A stretch of DNA of 64,000 bases from Enterobacter kobei (GTDB lineage: Bacteria > Pseudomonadota > Gammaproteobacteria > Enterobacterales > Enterobacteriaceae). Shown piece after piece: positions 1-9,817 of this stretch (position 1 is its first letter; every line of letters begins with the position of its first letter). The notes under the pieces were generated by a model. The model was given only the letters and a program-made list of their open reading frames with translations. It was not told the DNA's origin and ran no database searches. The stretch spans positions 4,030,001 through 4,094,000 of the forward strand of contig NZ_CP017181.1 in NCBI RefSeq assembly GCF_001729765.1. The letters are read 5' to 3'. The position numbers and the translations under genes were made by a program.

Positions 1-255
1 ACGCGTCTGGTTAACGTGGTCGCCGCTCGTCCCGGCGCGCTCGATAAAACCATTTTCGAACTGCAGGCCAGAGACTGGGAGCAAAAACCGCAGCGTGCCG
101 TTTCCGATAAACAGCTTGTCCAGTGGATGCGCGTTCTCCAGCTGAACGGCGTCAAAAACTACGGCTACTACCCCGACGATTTCATCAACAACCAGCCTGA
201 TATCTCCCGCATCAGGCCTGAATTTTCTTCCTACTGGTACCCTGACAATGACTGA
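1..255 (+). CDS. pgaB: PgaB, poly-beta-1,6-GlcNAc N-deacetylase (C-terminal fragment)
   Basis: The reading frame is open from the first base and stops at 253-255, so only about the last 84 residues are present. PgaB is the outer-membrane lipoprotein that partly deacetylates poly-beta-1,6-N-acetylglucosamine (PNAG) for export. The visible tail belongs to its C-terminal glycoside-hydrolase-like domain, and the catalytic deacetylase domain lies outside the window. Identity rests mainly on the neighbours: pgaC overlaps its stop by 8 bases and pgaD follows, which is the fixed order of pgaABCD. Confidence 0.88.
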   Translation, partial: TRLVNVVAARPGALDKTIFELQARDWEQKPQRAVSDKQLVQWMRVLQLNGVKNYGYYPDDFINNQPDISRIRPEFSSYWYPDND

Positions 256-1579
256 TCGCATCATCGCTTTTTCTATTTTGTGTCTGGTATTCGGGTTGCC
301 TTTAGGCGTGGCCGCCCTCTTTACCGGCGAACTGATTCTGGATTTTGTGTTCTTCTGGCCGCTGTTCATGTCCGTGCTCTGGGTCACCGGCGGACTCTAT
401 TTCTGGTTTCAGCTTGAACGCCACTGGTCGTGGGATAAAGAGACCCCGCCACCCTCGCTCGCTGGCGAGCCGCTTATTTCCATTCTGATCCCCTGTTTCA
501 ATGAGGAAAGGAACGCCAGAGAGACCATCAGCGCCGCGCTGGATCAGCGGTATAAGAATATAGAGGTTATCGCCATTAACGATGGCTCTTCTGATAACAC
601 GGCGGACGTGCTGCAGCAGCTGGCGCAGGAGCAGCCGCGCCTGCGGGTAATTAACCTCGCGGAGAACCAGGGAAAAGCCGTCGCGCTAAAAGCGGGTGCC
701 GCGGCAGCCCGGGGCGATCTGCTGGTCTGCATTGATGGCGACGCCCTGCTCGACCGCGACACTGCGGTTTATCTGGTAGCCCCGCTGATTCAGTATCCTC
801 ACGTCGGCGCGGTCACCGGCAATCCGCGCATTCGCACGCGATCCTCGCTGATTGGGCGCATTCAGGTGGGCGAGTTCTCGTCCATTATTGGCCTTATCAA
901 ACGCACGCAGCGGATCTATGGCCGGGTCTTTACCGTGTCCGGCGTCATCGCCGCCTTTCGCCGCCAGGCGCTGGCGGACGTCGGGTACTGGAGCCCGGAT
1001 ATGATCACGGAAGACATCGACATAAGCTGGAAGCTTCAGCTGCGCCACTGGGATATCTTTTTCGAGCCGCGGGCGCTGTGCTGGATCCTGATGCCGGAGA
1101 CGCTCAAAGGCCTGTGGAAACAGCGCCTGCGCTGGGCTCAGGGCGGCGCGGAGGTGTTTCTGGTCAACCTTCGCAAGGTTGTGCGCTGGGAGCATCATCG
1201 CATGTGGCCCCTGTTTCTGGAGTACGCGCTGTCCACGCTGTGGGCGTTCGCTTACGCGATGACGGTACTGCTGTTCATTATCAGCCAGGTCGCGCCGATT
1301 CCCGCCAGGCTGACCGTTGAGACCCTGTTCCCAACCGCGTTCACCGGTCTGCTGTTGGGCGTCATGTGCCTGCTGCAGTTCCTGGTCAGTTTGTTCATCG
1401 AGCGGCGATACGAGCGGAAGGTGGCAAGCTCGCTTTTCTGGGTGATTTGGTTCCCGATGGTGTACTGGATGATTGGCCTGTTCACTACCCTCGTCGCGTT
1501 TCCGAAAGTCATGCTTAAACGTCAGCGTGCCCGCGCGCGCTGGATCAGTCCGGACCGGGGAAAAGGAAGCATTCAATGA
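248..1579 (+). CDS. pgaC: PgaC, poly-beta-1,6-N-acetyl-D-glucosamine synthase
   Basis: This is an inner-membrane processive family-2 glycosyltransferase of 443 residues that polymerises UDP-GlcNAc into PNAG. Two hydrophobic segments occupy about residues 5-55. The cytoplasmic GT-A domain follows, with DGSSDNT at 112-118, the metal-binding DGD at 163-165, TED at 254-256 and the QxxRW motif QRLRW at 292-296. Further membrane segments follow at about 310-345, 355-375 and 390-420. The ATG lies inside the end of pgaB, and the stop overlaps the pgaD start as ATGA, so translation of pgaB, pgaC and pgaD is probably coupled. The family activity requires PgaD and responds to cyclic-di-GMP. Confidence 0.96.
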   Translation: MTDRIIAFSILCLVFGLPLGVAALFTGELILDFVFFWPLFMSVLWVTGGLYFWFQLERHWSWDKETPPPSLAGEPLISILIPCFNEERNARETISAALDQRYKNIEVIAINDGSSDNTADVLQQLAQEQPRLRVINLAENQGKAVALKAGAAAARGDLLVCIDGDALLDRDTAVYLVAPLIQYPHVGAVTGNPRIRTRSSLIGRIQVGEFSSIIGLIKRTQRIYGRVFTVSGVIAAFRRQALADVGYWSPDMITEDIDISWKLQLRHWDIFFEPRALCWILMPETLKGLWKQRLRWAQGGAEVFLVNLRKVVRWEHHRMWPLFLEYALSTLWAFAYAMTVLLFIISQVAPIPARLTVETLFPTAFTGLLLGVMCLLQFLVSLFIERRYERKVASSLFWVIWFPMVYWMIGLFTTLVAFPKVMLKRQRARARWISPDRGKGSIQ

Positions 1580-2007
1580 ACGAAAATACCTTAATTTTGA
1601 CTGAACATCGGCTGTTACCACGTCTTTTCGATGCCGCGTTAACTCTGGTGGCGTGGGGAGGATTTCTGTTTTTCCTGTATGCCAGGCTGTGGATGCAGTT
1701 AACCGAAGAGAGTGAACACCGGTGGAGCGTCATTATTGCCTCCTTTAATACGGTGTTGATCTATTTGCTGTTCGCCGCGCTTAACGGATGGCTGCTGATT
1801 TTGTGGTATCAGTACAACCGCCGCCGCACGCATGTAAGACGGCGTCAGCCGGGCTATTTTCACCAGGAGGAGCTGGCCCGCAGCTTTAATGTCTCACCAC
1901 AGATCATCTCCGAGATGAGCCAGTACAACCTGCTGACGGTCTATCACGATCGGATTGGCCGTATTATTGATCTAAAGATCAGTCAGCAGGACGAGGAAGA
2001 AGAGTGA
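1576..2007 (+). CDS. pgaD: PgaD, PNAG synthase accessory subunit
   Basis: This small inner-membrane protein of 143 residues (about 137 in E. coli) forms the cyclic-di-GMP-responsive PNAG synthase with PgaC. Two transmembrane segments are visible at about residues 20-38 and 54-77, followed by a basic cytoplasmic tail (RRRTHVRRR at about 82-90) and an acidic C-terminus. It overlaps pgaC by 4 bases (ATGA) and is the last gene of the pga operon. A hairpin lies just downstream at 2016-2037. Confidence 0.94.
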   Translation: MNENTLILTEHRLLPRLFDAALTLVAWGGFLFFLYARLWMQLTEESEHRWSVIIASFNTVLIYLLFAALNGWLLILWYQYNRRRTHVRRRQPGYFHQEELARSFNVSPQIISEMSQYNLLTVYHDRIGRIIDLKISQQDEEEE

Positions 2008-2015
2008 AGAAACGT

Positions 2016-2037
2016 CCCCGCAGAATGGTCTGCGGGG
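2016..2037 (+). terminator. Hairpin after pgaD
   Basis: An 8-bp perfect stem (CCCCGCAG / CTGCGGGG) with a 6-base loop lies 8 bases after the pgaD stop. It has no strong T-run, so termination is plausible but not certain. It also lies between convergent pgaD and gss. Confidence 0.5.
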
Positions 2038-2059
2038 AGCTATTTCGAGCGGTTCTGAG

Positions 2060-3922
2060 TTACTTATCCTTCACCACAATCAGCGGTTCAATATCGCTCT
2101 CTTTCTTCACCACCAGCGAGTCATCTCCGCGCAGACAGGTGCCGCCGTAGTTCCCGCCGACGGTAAAGGTGCAGACCTGAATGTATTTGCCGTCAACGTT
2201 TGGCAGGCACCACAGCTGCTGGTAAATGTTTTTGCGATCGATAAACTTGCCGCTGGATTTATCCAGCAGTTCGTCCTGGGCGCTAATGAGATCGATATTG
2301 CTGCCGCAGCGTCCGGCAATCGGCTTGACGGCATAACCGGTCTGTTTCAGCAGGTCGTTAACCTCAAAATCGGTGTCGAGCAGGTAACGGTGGTTCGGGA
2401 AAAGCTGCCACAGTACCGGCAGAATGGCTTTGTTACCCGGTATCACCGTCCACAGCGGCTCAAAGACCAGCACTTCCGGACGCAGCAGGACGTCGATCAG
2501 GCGCACTTCACCCTCGGGATGTCCGGTCCGAATCGGCACGGCGGCATATTCGGTTTCGCTGACCTCGCGGATTTGCTCTATCGCCGTTTCCCACGCCCAG
2601 GTTTTCCACACGCAGTTGACGTGGCGACCTTCGTCGTCAATCAGCTGCCCGGCAGCATCCCAGCTTAGCGCCCCCAGCCCGTGCAAAATTTTGGTTTCAA
2701 ACCCGGCCTGCAGCAGTGAACGCTGAATAAAGAGCGCGTGATAATCCTCTTCGACATCGTTGTCCTGCATGATGTGCACGAACGGACGCGCGTGGCTGTG
2801 TTTCCACGCGCCGGTCAGCTCTTCCAGCAACCCTTCTGCCGGGTTATGACCGTGGCCGCGATAACCGTTTTTCACCCACTCTTCGAGAATCAACCCGCCC
2901 TCGGTATGGCAGGACGCGGAGTCGGCATTGTACTCGTAGACCTTAATCCCGCGCTCATCCATGCAAAAATCCATACGGCCGGTGATCATATGGTGACGAC
3001 GCCACTGCCAGGAGAGGCGCAGGCGCGGCCAGAGGATTTTTGGAATGTCGAAAAGCGCCAGCAAATTGTCGTCTTTCAGCACCTTGTCCGTCGCGTGCAG
3101 GTACATCAGGTGCAGTTCGTTGGTGGCCTTGATCAGCTCCTGCTCGGCGCTTTCGGTGATGGTGAAGTACTGGCAGGGATCTTTATTGATCACATGACCG
3201 TTCGCGCGGATATACGCCTGCTGCAGCGCGTCATTTTCGTTGAGCCATTTTCCGTCGAACTGACGTTTGTTTTTCAGCCGCGCACCGCGGATTTTCAGCA
3301 GTTCACCGTCGATTTCCGGCTGGGGAATGCTGTGTTCCGTGTCGTCGGTCTGGATCATCCAGCCGAGAATTTCCGTGTCGCTGAAGGTGTCATGGATTGT
3401 GTAACATCCGTTCTCCACGCTCAGCCGCAGCTCGCGCGTCCACTGCTGCCCGAGCGGCAGCGGGGAGTGCAGGACGTTCTGCTCTGCAATGCGCACCTTG
3501 TCGTCCAGAAGCTGGGTGATCACCGCCACGTGGCCGGTCTCATGAAACTCTCCACCCTTTTGCCAGATCAGCAGCGCCCCGGCGCGCGGCGCGCGCTTCG
3601 AGCCGTTGGCAAACGCCTGAAGGGGCAAAATGTTATCGTTCACCACCTGACGCAAAAAGCGCAGGGAGAAGATCTCCCACGCCATGCCGACGTCGGTAAA
3701 CACGAAACCATAGTTGAGGAACAGGAAACGGCGGGCAAACTCAACACACTGCCATTTGTGGCCCATGTATTCGTTGCCGATATAACTGCGAAAATCCGCA
3801 TCTTCCGGGTATTTTCGCGGGTCCAGACTGCTGTAATTTGAAGAGTAAATCGCCACGCCACCCGGCGCATAGCCTAACAACGTCCCGAATGGCGCATCAC
3901 TGCTTAACTTTCCTTTACGCAT
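2060..3922 (-). CDS. gss: Bifunctional glutathionylspermidine synthetase/amidase
   Basis: This 620-residue enzyme both joins glutathione to spermidine with ATP and hydrolyses the product. The N-terminal CHAP-type amidase domain carries the catalytic set at the E. coli positions: Cys59 (in HKWQCVEF), His131 (in ETGHVAV) and Glu147. The C-terminal half is the ATP-grasp synthetase. The family is linked to redox protection of protein thiols. It is divergent from yghU, as in E. coli, and the two intergenic promoters share 3923-4105. A separate synthetase-like ATP-grasp protein, YgiC, lies at 47162-48322. Confidence 0.96.
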   Translation of the reverse strand: MRKGKLSSDAPFGTLLGYAPGGVAIYSSNYSSLDPRKYPEDADFRSYIGNEYMGHKWQCVEFARRFLFLNYGFVFTDVGMAWEIFSLRFLRQVVNDNILPLQAFANGSKRAPRAGALLIWQKGGEFHETGHVAVITQLLDDKVRIAEQNVLHSPLPLGQQWTRELRLSVENGCYTIHDTFSDTEILGWMIQTDDTEHSIPQPEIDGELLKIRGARLKNKRQFDGKWLNENDALQQAYIRANGHVINKDPCQYFTITESAEQELIKATNELHLMYLHATDKVLKDDNLLALFDIPKILWPRLRLSWQWRRHHMITGRMDFCMDERGIKVYEYNADSASCHTEGGLILEEWVKNGYRGHGHNPAEGLLEELTGAWKHSHARPFVHIMQDNDVEEDYHALFIQRSLLQAGFETKILHGLGALSWDAAGQLIDDEGRHVNCVWKTWAWETAIEQIREVSETEYAAVPIRTGHPEGEVRLIDVLLRPEVLVFEPLWTVIPGNKAILPVLWQLFPNHRYLLDTDFEVNDLLKQTGYAVKPIAGRCGSNIDLISAQDELLDKSSGKFIDRKNIYQQLWCLPNVDGKYIQVCTFTVGGNYGGTCLRGDDSLVVKKESDIEPLIVVKDK

Positions 3923-4105
3923 GTATCCAACCTAAAACAGGCAGGCGGCAATTTTTTGAAGGGTTGTCGTCGTCTGCACGTTGTAATTAACCTGACAGAG
4001 GTGGAATTATCATACACCTGCCCTGTCCATTACGCTCGCATCGTTAAACGGTTCCCCTGCCACCTGCTAAACTGCCTCAACACAACACCAAAGAGGCAGG
4101 CCAAC

Positions 4106-4975
4106 ATGTCAGACGAAAACACCTATCAGCCACCGAAAGTGTGGGAATGGAAAAAGAACGGCGGCGGCGCGTTCGCCAATATTAACCGCCCGATTTCGGG
4201 CGCGACGCATGAGAAAGATCTCCCCGTGGGCTCCCATCCGCTGCAACTTTATTCGCTGGGAACACCTAACGGCCAGAAAGTGACCATCATGCTTGAAGAG
4301 CTGCTGGCGCTGGGCGTGACGGGCGCGGAGTATGACGCCTGGTTGATCCGCATCGGCGAGGGCGATCAGTTCTCCAGCGGGTTCGTTGAAGTGAACCCGA
4401 ACTCGAAAATACCGGCGCTGCGGGATCACTCCACGACCCCACCAACGCGCGTCTTTGAATCCGGCAATATCCTGCTCTATCTGGCAGAGAAATTTGGTCA
4501 CTTCCTGCCGAAAGATCCGGCGGGACGCACCGAAACGCTGAACTGGCTGTTCTGGCTGCAGGGCGCGGCGCCATTCCTGGGCGGCGGTTTTGGTCACTTC
4601 TACAACTACGCGCCAGTGAAAATTGAGTACGCGATCGATCGCTTTACCATGGAAGCCAAACGCCTGTTCGACGTGCTGGATAAACAGCTGGCGCGCGGCC
4701 GTTACGTGGCGGGCGAGGAGTACACCATCGCGGATATGGCGATCTGGCCATGGTTTGGCTGCGTGGCCCTGGGTAGCGTCTATAACGCCGCCGAGTTCCT
4801 GGATGCCGAAAAGTACACCAACGTCCAGCGTTGGGCGAAAGACGTGGCGAACCGCCATGCCGTGAAGCGTGGACGCATCGTTAACCGCACCAGCGGCGAG
4901 CTGAACGAGCAACTGCACGAACGCCACGCGGCGAGCGACTTCGATACCAACACGGAAGACAAGCGTCAGGCGTAA
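4106..4975 (+). CDS. yghU: YghU, nu-class glutathione transferase-like disulfide-bond oxidoreductase
   Basis: The ATG at 4106 gives 289 residues, matching E. coli YghU (288). A longer in-frame extension back to 3956 would run into the gss promoter region and is unlikely. The protein has an extended N-terminus, a thioredoxin-like domain (about 45-130) with the TPNGQKV loop, then the helical GST C-domain (about 140-255). The family shows glutathione-disulfide reductase and peroxidase activity. The pairing with divergent gss suggests a shared thiol-defence role. A REP-type hairpin follows the stop. Confidence 0.95.
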   Translation: MSDENTYQPPKVWEWKKNGGGAFANINRPISGATHEKDLPVGSHPLQLYSLGTPNGQKVTIMLEELLALGVTGAEYDAWLIRIGEGDQFSSGFVEVNPNSKIPALRDHSTTPPTRVFESGNILLYLAEKFGHFLPKDPAGRTETLNWLFWLQGAAPFLGGGFGHFYNYAPVKIEYAIDRFTMEAKRLFDVLDKQLARGRYVAGEEYTIADMAIWPWFGCVALGSVYNAAEFLDAEKYTNVQRWAKDVANRHAVKRGRIVNRTSGELNEQLHERHAASDFDTNTEDKRQA

Positions 4976-4981
4976 TGCTTT

Positions 4982-5003
4982 GCCGGGCGGGTCACCGCCC
5001 GGC
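4982..5003. repeat. REP-type hairpin after yghU
   Basis: A 9-bp perfect inverted repeat (GCCGGGCGG / CCGCCCGGC) with a 4-base loop directly follows yghU. It belongs to the family of GC-rich intergenic hairpins scattered through this window. Confidence 0.6.
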
Positions 5004-5132
5004 AGATGAGATCCTTGCCAGGGCATGATTAGCCTAAAGGTTGAGCCGCAATTGCTGGCACTATCTGGCCGTTTTTCTCGCGCAGATGTGAGAAACGACG
5101 TATCAACCGACAGCAGTCACAAAGGATCTGTT

Positions 5133-5465
5133 ATGAAACTTATTAAAACAACGCTGGTCATCAGCGCTCTCCTTTTTTCCACCTCGGGAATGGCCATCGA
5201 CAAAACCGCCGCTGGCGCGGTAGCGGGCGCTGCCATTGGCGCGGCCACAGGCAAAGATCTGAAATCCACCGTCGGCGGTGCCGTTGTTGGCGCAGGTACA
5301 GGTGCCATGTTCAAAAACGGCGAAAAAGGTAAAGACGCACGTAAGGGGGGTGCCGTGGGTGCCGTCGTTGGCGCAGGAGCGGCTGCCGTGACGGGCAAGA
5401 GTGTGCTGAAAGGAGCGGCCGTGGGTGCGGGCACGGGTGCACTGATTGGCGAAGCGACCCACTGA
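5133..5465 (+). CDS. Glycine-zipper envelope protein (YmgG-like)
   Basis: The ATG at 5133 follows an AAAGGA ribosome site and begins a signal peptide of about 20 residues ending in GMA. The start at 5025 would add a poor, uncharged leader. The mature part, about 90 residues, is made of repeated small-residue stretches rich in Gly, Ala and Val, in the GxxxG pattern of glycine-zipper membrane domains, separated by Lys-rich turns. Such proteins are periplasmic or outer-membrane associated, and their function is mostly unknown. The gene is monocistronic between two REP hairpins. Confidence 0.75.
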   Translation: MKLIKTTLVISALLFSTSGMAIDKTAAGAVAGAAIGAATGKDLKSTVGGAVVGAGTGAMFKNGEKGKDARKGGAVGAVVGAGAAAVTGKSVLKGAAVGAGTGALIGEATH

Positions 5466-5473
5466 TAAGCATT

Positions 5474-5499
5474 GCCGGGCAGCGCTGCGTTTGCCCGGC
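5474..5499. repeat. REP-type hairpin
   Basis: An inverted repeat (GCCGGGCA / TGCCCGGC, 10-base loop) lies just after the glycine-zipper gene. It resembles the other REP units in the window. Confidence 0.55.
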
Positions 5500-5657
5500 C
5501 ACAGCGTTGTTCAATAATCCCCCCCTGCCAAATCTCTCGTTTTTGCGATCCGCTTTCTGAAAATTATCTTCCCACTCAGTTATTACGATGCAAACAATTG
5601 CCTGTCATAGCCTGAAGATTACAATGCTTTGCTTATCGTAAACTACAGGCTACAATA

Positions 5658-5990
5658 ATGGCTAACGTTAAACACTACATTACAGCTGATGGATATGATC
5701 CTTTTGATGCATATCTGCGAAGTTTGAAAGATCCCATAGCAAAAGCCATGATTGCCACGCGTGTCGCCAGAATGTCGACGGGTAACTATGGCGATTGCAA
5801 ACCATGCAGAGAGAGTGTGTCAGAGCTCAGAATTGACCGGGGACCCGGCTATCGTGTCTATTTTAGTGAAGTCTCCGATCCGGCAGATGGCGCAGTAAGT
5901 CTGGTGCTATTGACTGGAACGAAAAAAAAGCAAAATGCAGACATTGAAAGGGCCGTTGAGTACCTCAACGACTACAAGCGCAGAATATAA
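5658..5990 (+). CDS. Type II toxin, RelE/HigB-like (addiction module killer, HI1419-type)
   Basis: This 110-residue basic protein has the compact RelE/ParE-fold pattern. An N-terminal helix pair comes first (DPFDAYLRSL at about 14-23), then a strand-rich core with SELRID and GPGYRVYF, and a KKKQNADIERA segment near the C-terminus. Those are hallmarks of the phage-derived addiction-killer family. Members usually cut mRNA on the ribosome, but that activity is inferred here. The gene is followed after 12 bases by its antitoxin. Its base composition is more AT-rich than its neighbours, consistent with transfer. Confidence 0.85.
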   Translation: MANVKHYITADGYDPFDAYLRSLKDPIAKAMIATRVARMSTGNYGDCKPCRESVSELRIDRGPGYRVYFSEVSDPADGAVSLVLLTGTKKKQNADIERAVEYLNDYKRRI

Positions 5991-6002
5991 GAGGAAATCG
6001 CA

Positions 6003-6350
6003 ATGGCTAAATCAGTACTTCATGATGACGCAATGGTACAACTCCTGAAAGATTCTCCGGATTTCGCGCCCGTCTATCTTCACCAGGCTTTCATTGAAAT
6101 TGACGAGCCAGGAGGCTATGAGGCGTTCATGCTCGCCTTACGGCATGTGATCGAAGCCTCTGGCGGGATGACTGTTATTGCAAAACGTGCTGGTATTTCT
6201 CGCGAATCACTTTATAAATCACTCTCACCAAACGGTAACCCCTCATTTAAGCGTATCGCAGAAGTGGCATCTGCAACGGGATATCCGATTTCCCGAATTG
6301 CAACAGCAGGGTTAAACGATAATACAAGGCCGCATCAGGCGGCCTTGTAA
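6003..6350 (+). CDS. Type II antitoxin, HTH type (HI1420-type addiction antidote)
   Basis: This protein of 115 residues has a helix-turn-helix at about 55-90 (segment VIAKRAGISRESLYKSL), typical of the antidote partner of HI1419-like toxins. The N-terminal part (LLKDSPDFAPVYLHQAF) probably binds the toxin. A GAGGAA ribosome site lies just before the ATG. The toxin-first order is usual for this family. The antitoxin, alone or as complex, would be expected to repress the promoter upstream of 5658. A hairpin overlaps its last codons. Confidence 0.85.
   Translation: MAKSVLHDDAMVQLLKDSPDFAPVYLHQAFIEIDEPGGYEAFMLALRHVIEASGGMTVIAKRAGISRESLYKSLSPNGNPSFKRIAEVASATGYPISRIATAGLNDNTRPHQAAL
6325..6347. terminator. 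Hairpin at the antitoxin/chemoreceptor convergent junction
   Basis: A 9-bp perfect stem (CAAGGCCGC / GCGGCCTTG) overlaps the last antitoxin codons and lies 10 bases beyond the chemoreceptor stop on the other strand. It could terminate both, although the T-runs are short. Confidence 0.5.
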
Positions 6351-6357
6351 CGTTGTG

Positions 6358-7905
6358 TTATGCCGTCAGGCGGAACTTCTGCACCGAACGCTGAAGCTCT
6401 TCGGTCTGACGTTCCAGCGCGGCGGCTGCCGCGGAAACCTCTTCCACCAGCGAGGCGTTTTGCTGGGTGACGCCGTCCATCTGCGTAATGGCAATCCCGA
6501 CCTGCGAAATGCCCTTGCTTTGCTCTTCAGAAGCGGAAGCGATTTGCTTCATAATGGTCGTCACTTCCGTCACGTCGCGTAAGATGGCATCCATGGTCGT
6601 GCCCGTGTCGCCCACCAGCTGTGCCCCCTGTTCTACGCGATTAACCGAATCAGCAATCAGCCCCTCAATTTCCTTGGCCGCGTTGGCGCTGCGGCTTGCC
6701 AGATTACGGACTTCCCCCGCGACGACGGCGAAACCGCGGCCCTGCTCGCCCGCGCGTGCCGCTTCAACGGCTGCGTTGAGCGCCAGGATATTGGTCTGGA
6801 AGGCAATACTGTTGATGACGTTGGTGATTTCAGCAATTTTCTTCGAGCTTTCGGAAATACCGCTCATGGTGGTAACCACCTCTTCCACCAGCGAACCGCC
6901 GCGGCTGGCAGTGGTTGAAGCCACATCGGCAAGCTGGCTGGCCTGACGCGCGCTTTCCGCGTTCAGTTTCACGGTGGCGGTCAGCTGTTCCATGCTGGCC
7001 GCCGTCTCTTCCAGCGCGGCAGCCTGCTCTTCGGTACGCGAAGAGAGATCGTTATTGCCGCTGGAGATTTCCGTCGCCCCGCGCCAGATATTTTCACTGC
7101 CCGAGCGAATCGTACTGACGGCTTCACGCAGGCTGTCCTGCATGGCACTCAGCAGGGGAACCAGTTGTCCCACACAGTTGCGGCCGAACGGCGCAATGGG
7201 CTGGCTGAGATCGCCCTGGGCAATCTGGCGGAACTGCTGGCGGATACGCTCCAGCGGTTTTACCAGCATCGCCACCAGGTAACGGTCGGTAAAAAGCAGA
7301 ATCAGCAGACCGATAATCGTGGCGACGATAATCACCGTGCGGGTCATACTGGTCAGGCCGTCCACCACCACGCGGGTACTGTCGAGCGTGTTCGCAGCGG
7401 CAGTGTTGAACGCCTCGGCAGCCGCACCGAACGCACGGCTCAACGGTGGCGTGACGTTGTTGGCCTGCTGGCGGTAGCCTTCCAGAGCCCCCTGCTTCGC
7501 CTGCGCCATTTGCGGCGTCACGCCCTGGTCGAGCAGCGCCTGCCAGGAGCCGATCACCCGGGATGCGATCGCCTCATCCATCGGGCCGGGTGACATCGCT
7601 TTCATCTCGGCCAGTTTCTTGCCCATGTTATCCAGCGCCTGTTGGGCGGAGGACAAATCGGGCGTGCCGCCAGCGGCTTTGACTTCCATTGCGCGGCTCA
7701 GGCGGGTCACGAAGCGGAAATACTGATCGTTGCCCTGGCTCAGTACCGTCATCTGTTTCACCAGATGGCGATCAACTTCATTGCCCTCTGAAACGCGTGA
7801 CAAAGACCAGGTGCTGTACAGCCCAACGCCCGCCCACATTAAACAAAAGATCCCGAGAATCGTCAGCATGACGAAGCGGATCGTGAAATTACGTAGCATA
7901 TTCAT
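6358..7905 (-). CDS. Methyl-accepting chemotaxis protein (Tar/Tsr-type)
   Basis: This is a 515-residue transmembrane chemoreceptor. TM1 spans about 9-30, the periplasmic four-helix ligand domain about 35-188, TM2 about 190-212 and the HAMP domain about 213-265. The long signalling coiled coil follows, with the highly conserved hairpin tip around 366-402 ([20 protein letters not shown]). It signals to CheA/CheW. The ligand cannot be told from sequence. The C-terminus ends in KFRLTA and lacks the NWETF tail that tethers CheR/CheB, so it is likely a low-abundance receptor assisted by others. A sigma-28 promoter lies upstream at 7958-7984. Confidence 0.93.
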   Translation of the reverse strand: MNMLRNFTIRFVMLTILGIFCLMWAGVGLYSTWSLSRVSEGNEVDRHLVKQMTVLSQGNDQYFRFVTRLSRAMEVKAAGGTPDLSSAQQALDNMGKKLAEMKAMSPGPMDEAIASRVIGSWQALLDQGVTPQMAQAKQGALEGYRQQANNVTPPLSRAFGAAAEAFNTAAANTLDSTRVVVDGLTSMTRTVIIVATIIGLLILLFTDRYLVAMLVKPLERIRQQFRQIAQGDLSQPIAPFGRNCVGQLVPLLSAMQDSLREAVSTIRSGSENIWRGATEISSGNNDLSSRTEEQAAALEETAASMEQLTATVKLNAESARQASQLADVASTTASRGGSLVEEVVTTMSGISESSKKIAEITNVINSIAFQTNILALNAAVEAARAGEQGRGFAVVAGEVRNLASRSANAAKEIEGLIADSVNRVEQGAQLVGDTGTTMDAILRDVTEVTTIMKQIASASEEQSKGISQVGIAITQMDGVTQQNASLVEEVSAAAAALERQTEELQRSVQKFRLTA

Positions 7906-7957
7906 AAGATTTCCTTGCCGTGAGGGTGAATTCGCCCAGAGGCGAGTACTTCTCTCT

Positions 7958-7984
7958 TTATCGGCAGGCAGCGCGGAAATTATA
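7958..7984 (-). promoter_or_regulatory. Sigma-28 (FliA) flagellar promoter
   Basis: On the minus strand the sequence reads TATAATTT, an 11-base spacer, then GCCGATAA. The -10 matches the FliA consensus perfectly, the -35 matches TAAAGTTT at 6 of 8 bases, and the spacer is the canonical length. It lies about 53 bases upstream of the chemoreceptor start. Confidence 0.85.
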
Positions 7985-8162
7985 ACCTTTTGTGATTATT
8001 TTTAATTAGCGCGGCTTCACAGGTCGCACAGCCATGGTTAATTATTACCTTTCAATATGAAGGGGTTAAACCCTGTCATCGCTTCTGTGAACAATTTATG
8101 ATTTGATAAACGCAGAATAAAAACGCTGTTTCGAAAATTCATTAAATAAGAAAGGAGACATC

Positions 8163-9203
8163 ATGTCCTGGCACCCTTCCCCTGACCGCTACGAGAACAT
8201 GCAGTACCGCTATTGTGGAAAGAGCGGCCTGCGTCTGCCCGCGCTGTCGCTGGGTTTATGGCATAGCTTCGGCCACGTCCAGCCTCTCGATGCCCAGCGC
8301 GCACTGCTACGTAAAGCCTTCGATCTCGGCATTACCCATTTCGATCTTGCAAACAACTACGGCCCACCGGCAGGGAGCGCAGAGGAGAACTTTGGCCGCC
8401 TGCTGCGAGAGGACTTTGCCGCGTACCGCGACGAGCTCATCATCTCCACTAAAGCTGGTTACGACATGTGGCCGGGGCCGTACGGTTCAGGCGGTTCACG
8501 CAAATACCTGCTCGCCAGCCTCGATCAAAGCCTGAAACGCATGGGGGTCGAGTACGTTGATATTTTCTACTCCCACCGCGTGGATGAAAATACGCCGATG
8601 GAAGAGACGGCCTCAGCGCTAGCCCACGCCGTGCAGAGCGGCAAAGCGCTGTACGTCGGGATCTCGTCCTACTCAACGGAGCGCACTCAAAAAATGGCCG
8701 GGTTACTGCGCGAGTGGAAGATCCCGCTGCTCATCCACCAGCCGTCCTATAACCTGCTTAACCGCTGGGTCGATAAGACCGGATTGCTGGATGCGCTGGA
8801 AGCAAACGGTACGGGGTGCATCGCCTTTACCCCGCTGGCGCAGGGTCTGCTGACCGGGAAATACCTGAACGGCATTCCGGAAGGTTCTCGCATGCAGCGA
8901 GAAGGGCATAAGGTGCGCGGGCTGACAGAGAAGATGCTGACCGACGCCAACCTGAGCAGTCTTCGTCTGCTCAATGAGATGGCACAGGCGCGTGGCCAGA
9001 CCATGGCGCAAATGGCGTTGAGCTGGTTACTGAAAGATGCGCGCGTAACGTCAGTGCTGATTGGTGCCAGCCGTCCGGAACAGCTTGAGGAGAACGTCCG
9101 GGCGCTGGATAACCTGCGCTTTACAGAGGACGAACTCACGCGGATTGACCAGCATGTTGCGGATGGGGAGTTGAATCTGTGGCAGGCGTCGTCGGATAAA
9201 TAG
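8163..9203 (+). CDS. yghZ: YghZ, L-glyceraldehyde 3-phosphate reductase (aldo-keto reductase)
   Basis: This 346-residue NADPH-dependent aldo-keto reductase of the AKR14 type matches E. coli YghZ (Gpr) in length and motifs. The catalytic tetrad is visible as Asp61, Tyr66, Lys97 and His138. The C-terminal part holds the nucleotide-binding pattern (LIGASRPEQLEEN at about 298-310). It reduces L-glyceraldehyde 3-phosphate and other aldehydes such as methylglyoxal. An AAGGAGA ribosome site precedes the ATG. It is monocistronic, with a palindromic hairpin after the stop. Confidence 0.95.
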   Translation: MSWHPSPDRYENMQYRYCGKSGLRLPALSLGLWHSFGHVQPLDAQRALLRKAFDLGITHFDLANNYGPPAGSAEENFGRLLREDFAAYRDELIISTKAGYDMWPGPYGSGGSRKYLLASLDQSLKRMGVEYVDIFYSHRVDENTPMEETASALAHAVQSGKALYVGISSYSTERTQKMAGLLREWKIPLLIHQPSYNLLNRWVDKTGLLDALEANGTGCIAFTPLAQGLLTGKYLNGIPEGSRMQREGHKVRGLTEKMLTDANLSSLRLLNEMAQARGQTMAQMALSWLLKDARVTSVLIGASRPEQLEENVRALDNLRFTEDELTRIDQHVADGELNLWQASSDK

Positions 9204-9215
9204 TGCAGATTGATG

Positions 9216-9238
9216 CCCTCTCCCCTCTGGGGAGAGGG
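9216..9238. terminator. Palindrome between yghZ and yqhA
   Basis: A dyad (CCCTCTCCCC / GGGGAGAGGG, 3-base loop) lies in the short convergent space between yghZ and yqhA. It can act as a terminator for either strand. A related CTCTCC dyad occurs at 38100-38130, so it may also be an intergenic repeat. Confidence 0.5.
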
Positions 9239-9247
9239 ATATGCACT

Positions 9248-9775
<528 letters not shown>

Positions 9776-9817
9776 TCAACGGCACTGGCTATTTGCAAGA
9801 ACTCAACTGTTCATGAC

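Noticed and set aside
686..1621. Long open frame antisense to pgaC
   Set aside because: It is a shadow frame in GC-rich coding sequence, with no conserved motif or suitable ribosome site; pgaC is unmistakable on the other strand.
2738..3841. 367-codon open frame antisense to gss
   Set aside because: It is Arg/His/Gln-rich shadow coding with no domain. The gss catalytic residues on the other strand are all in place.
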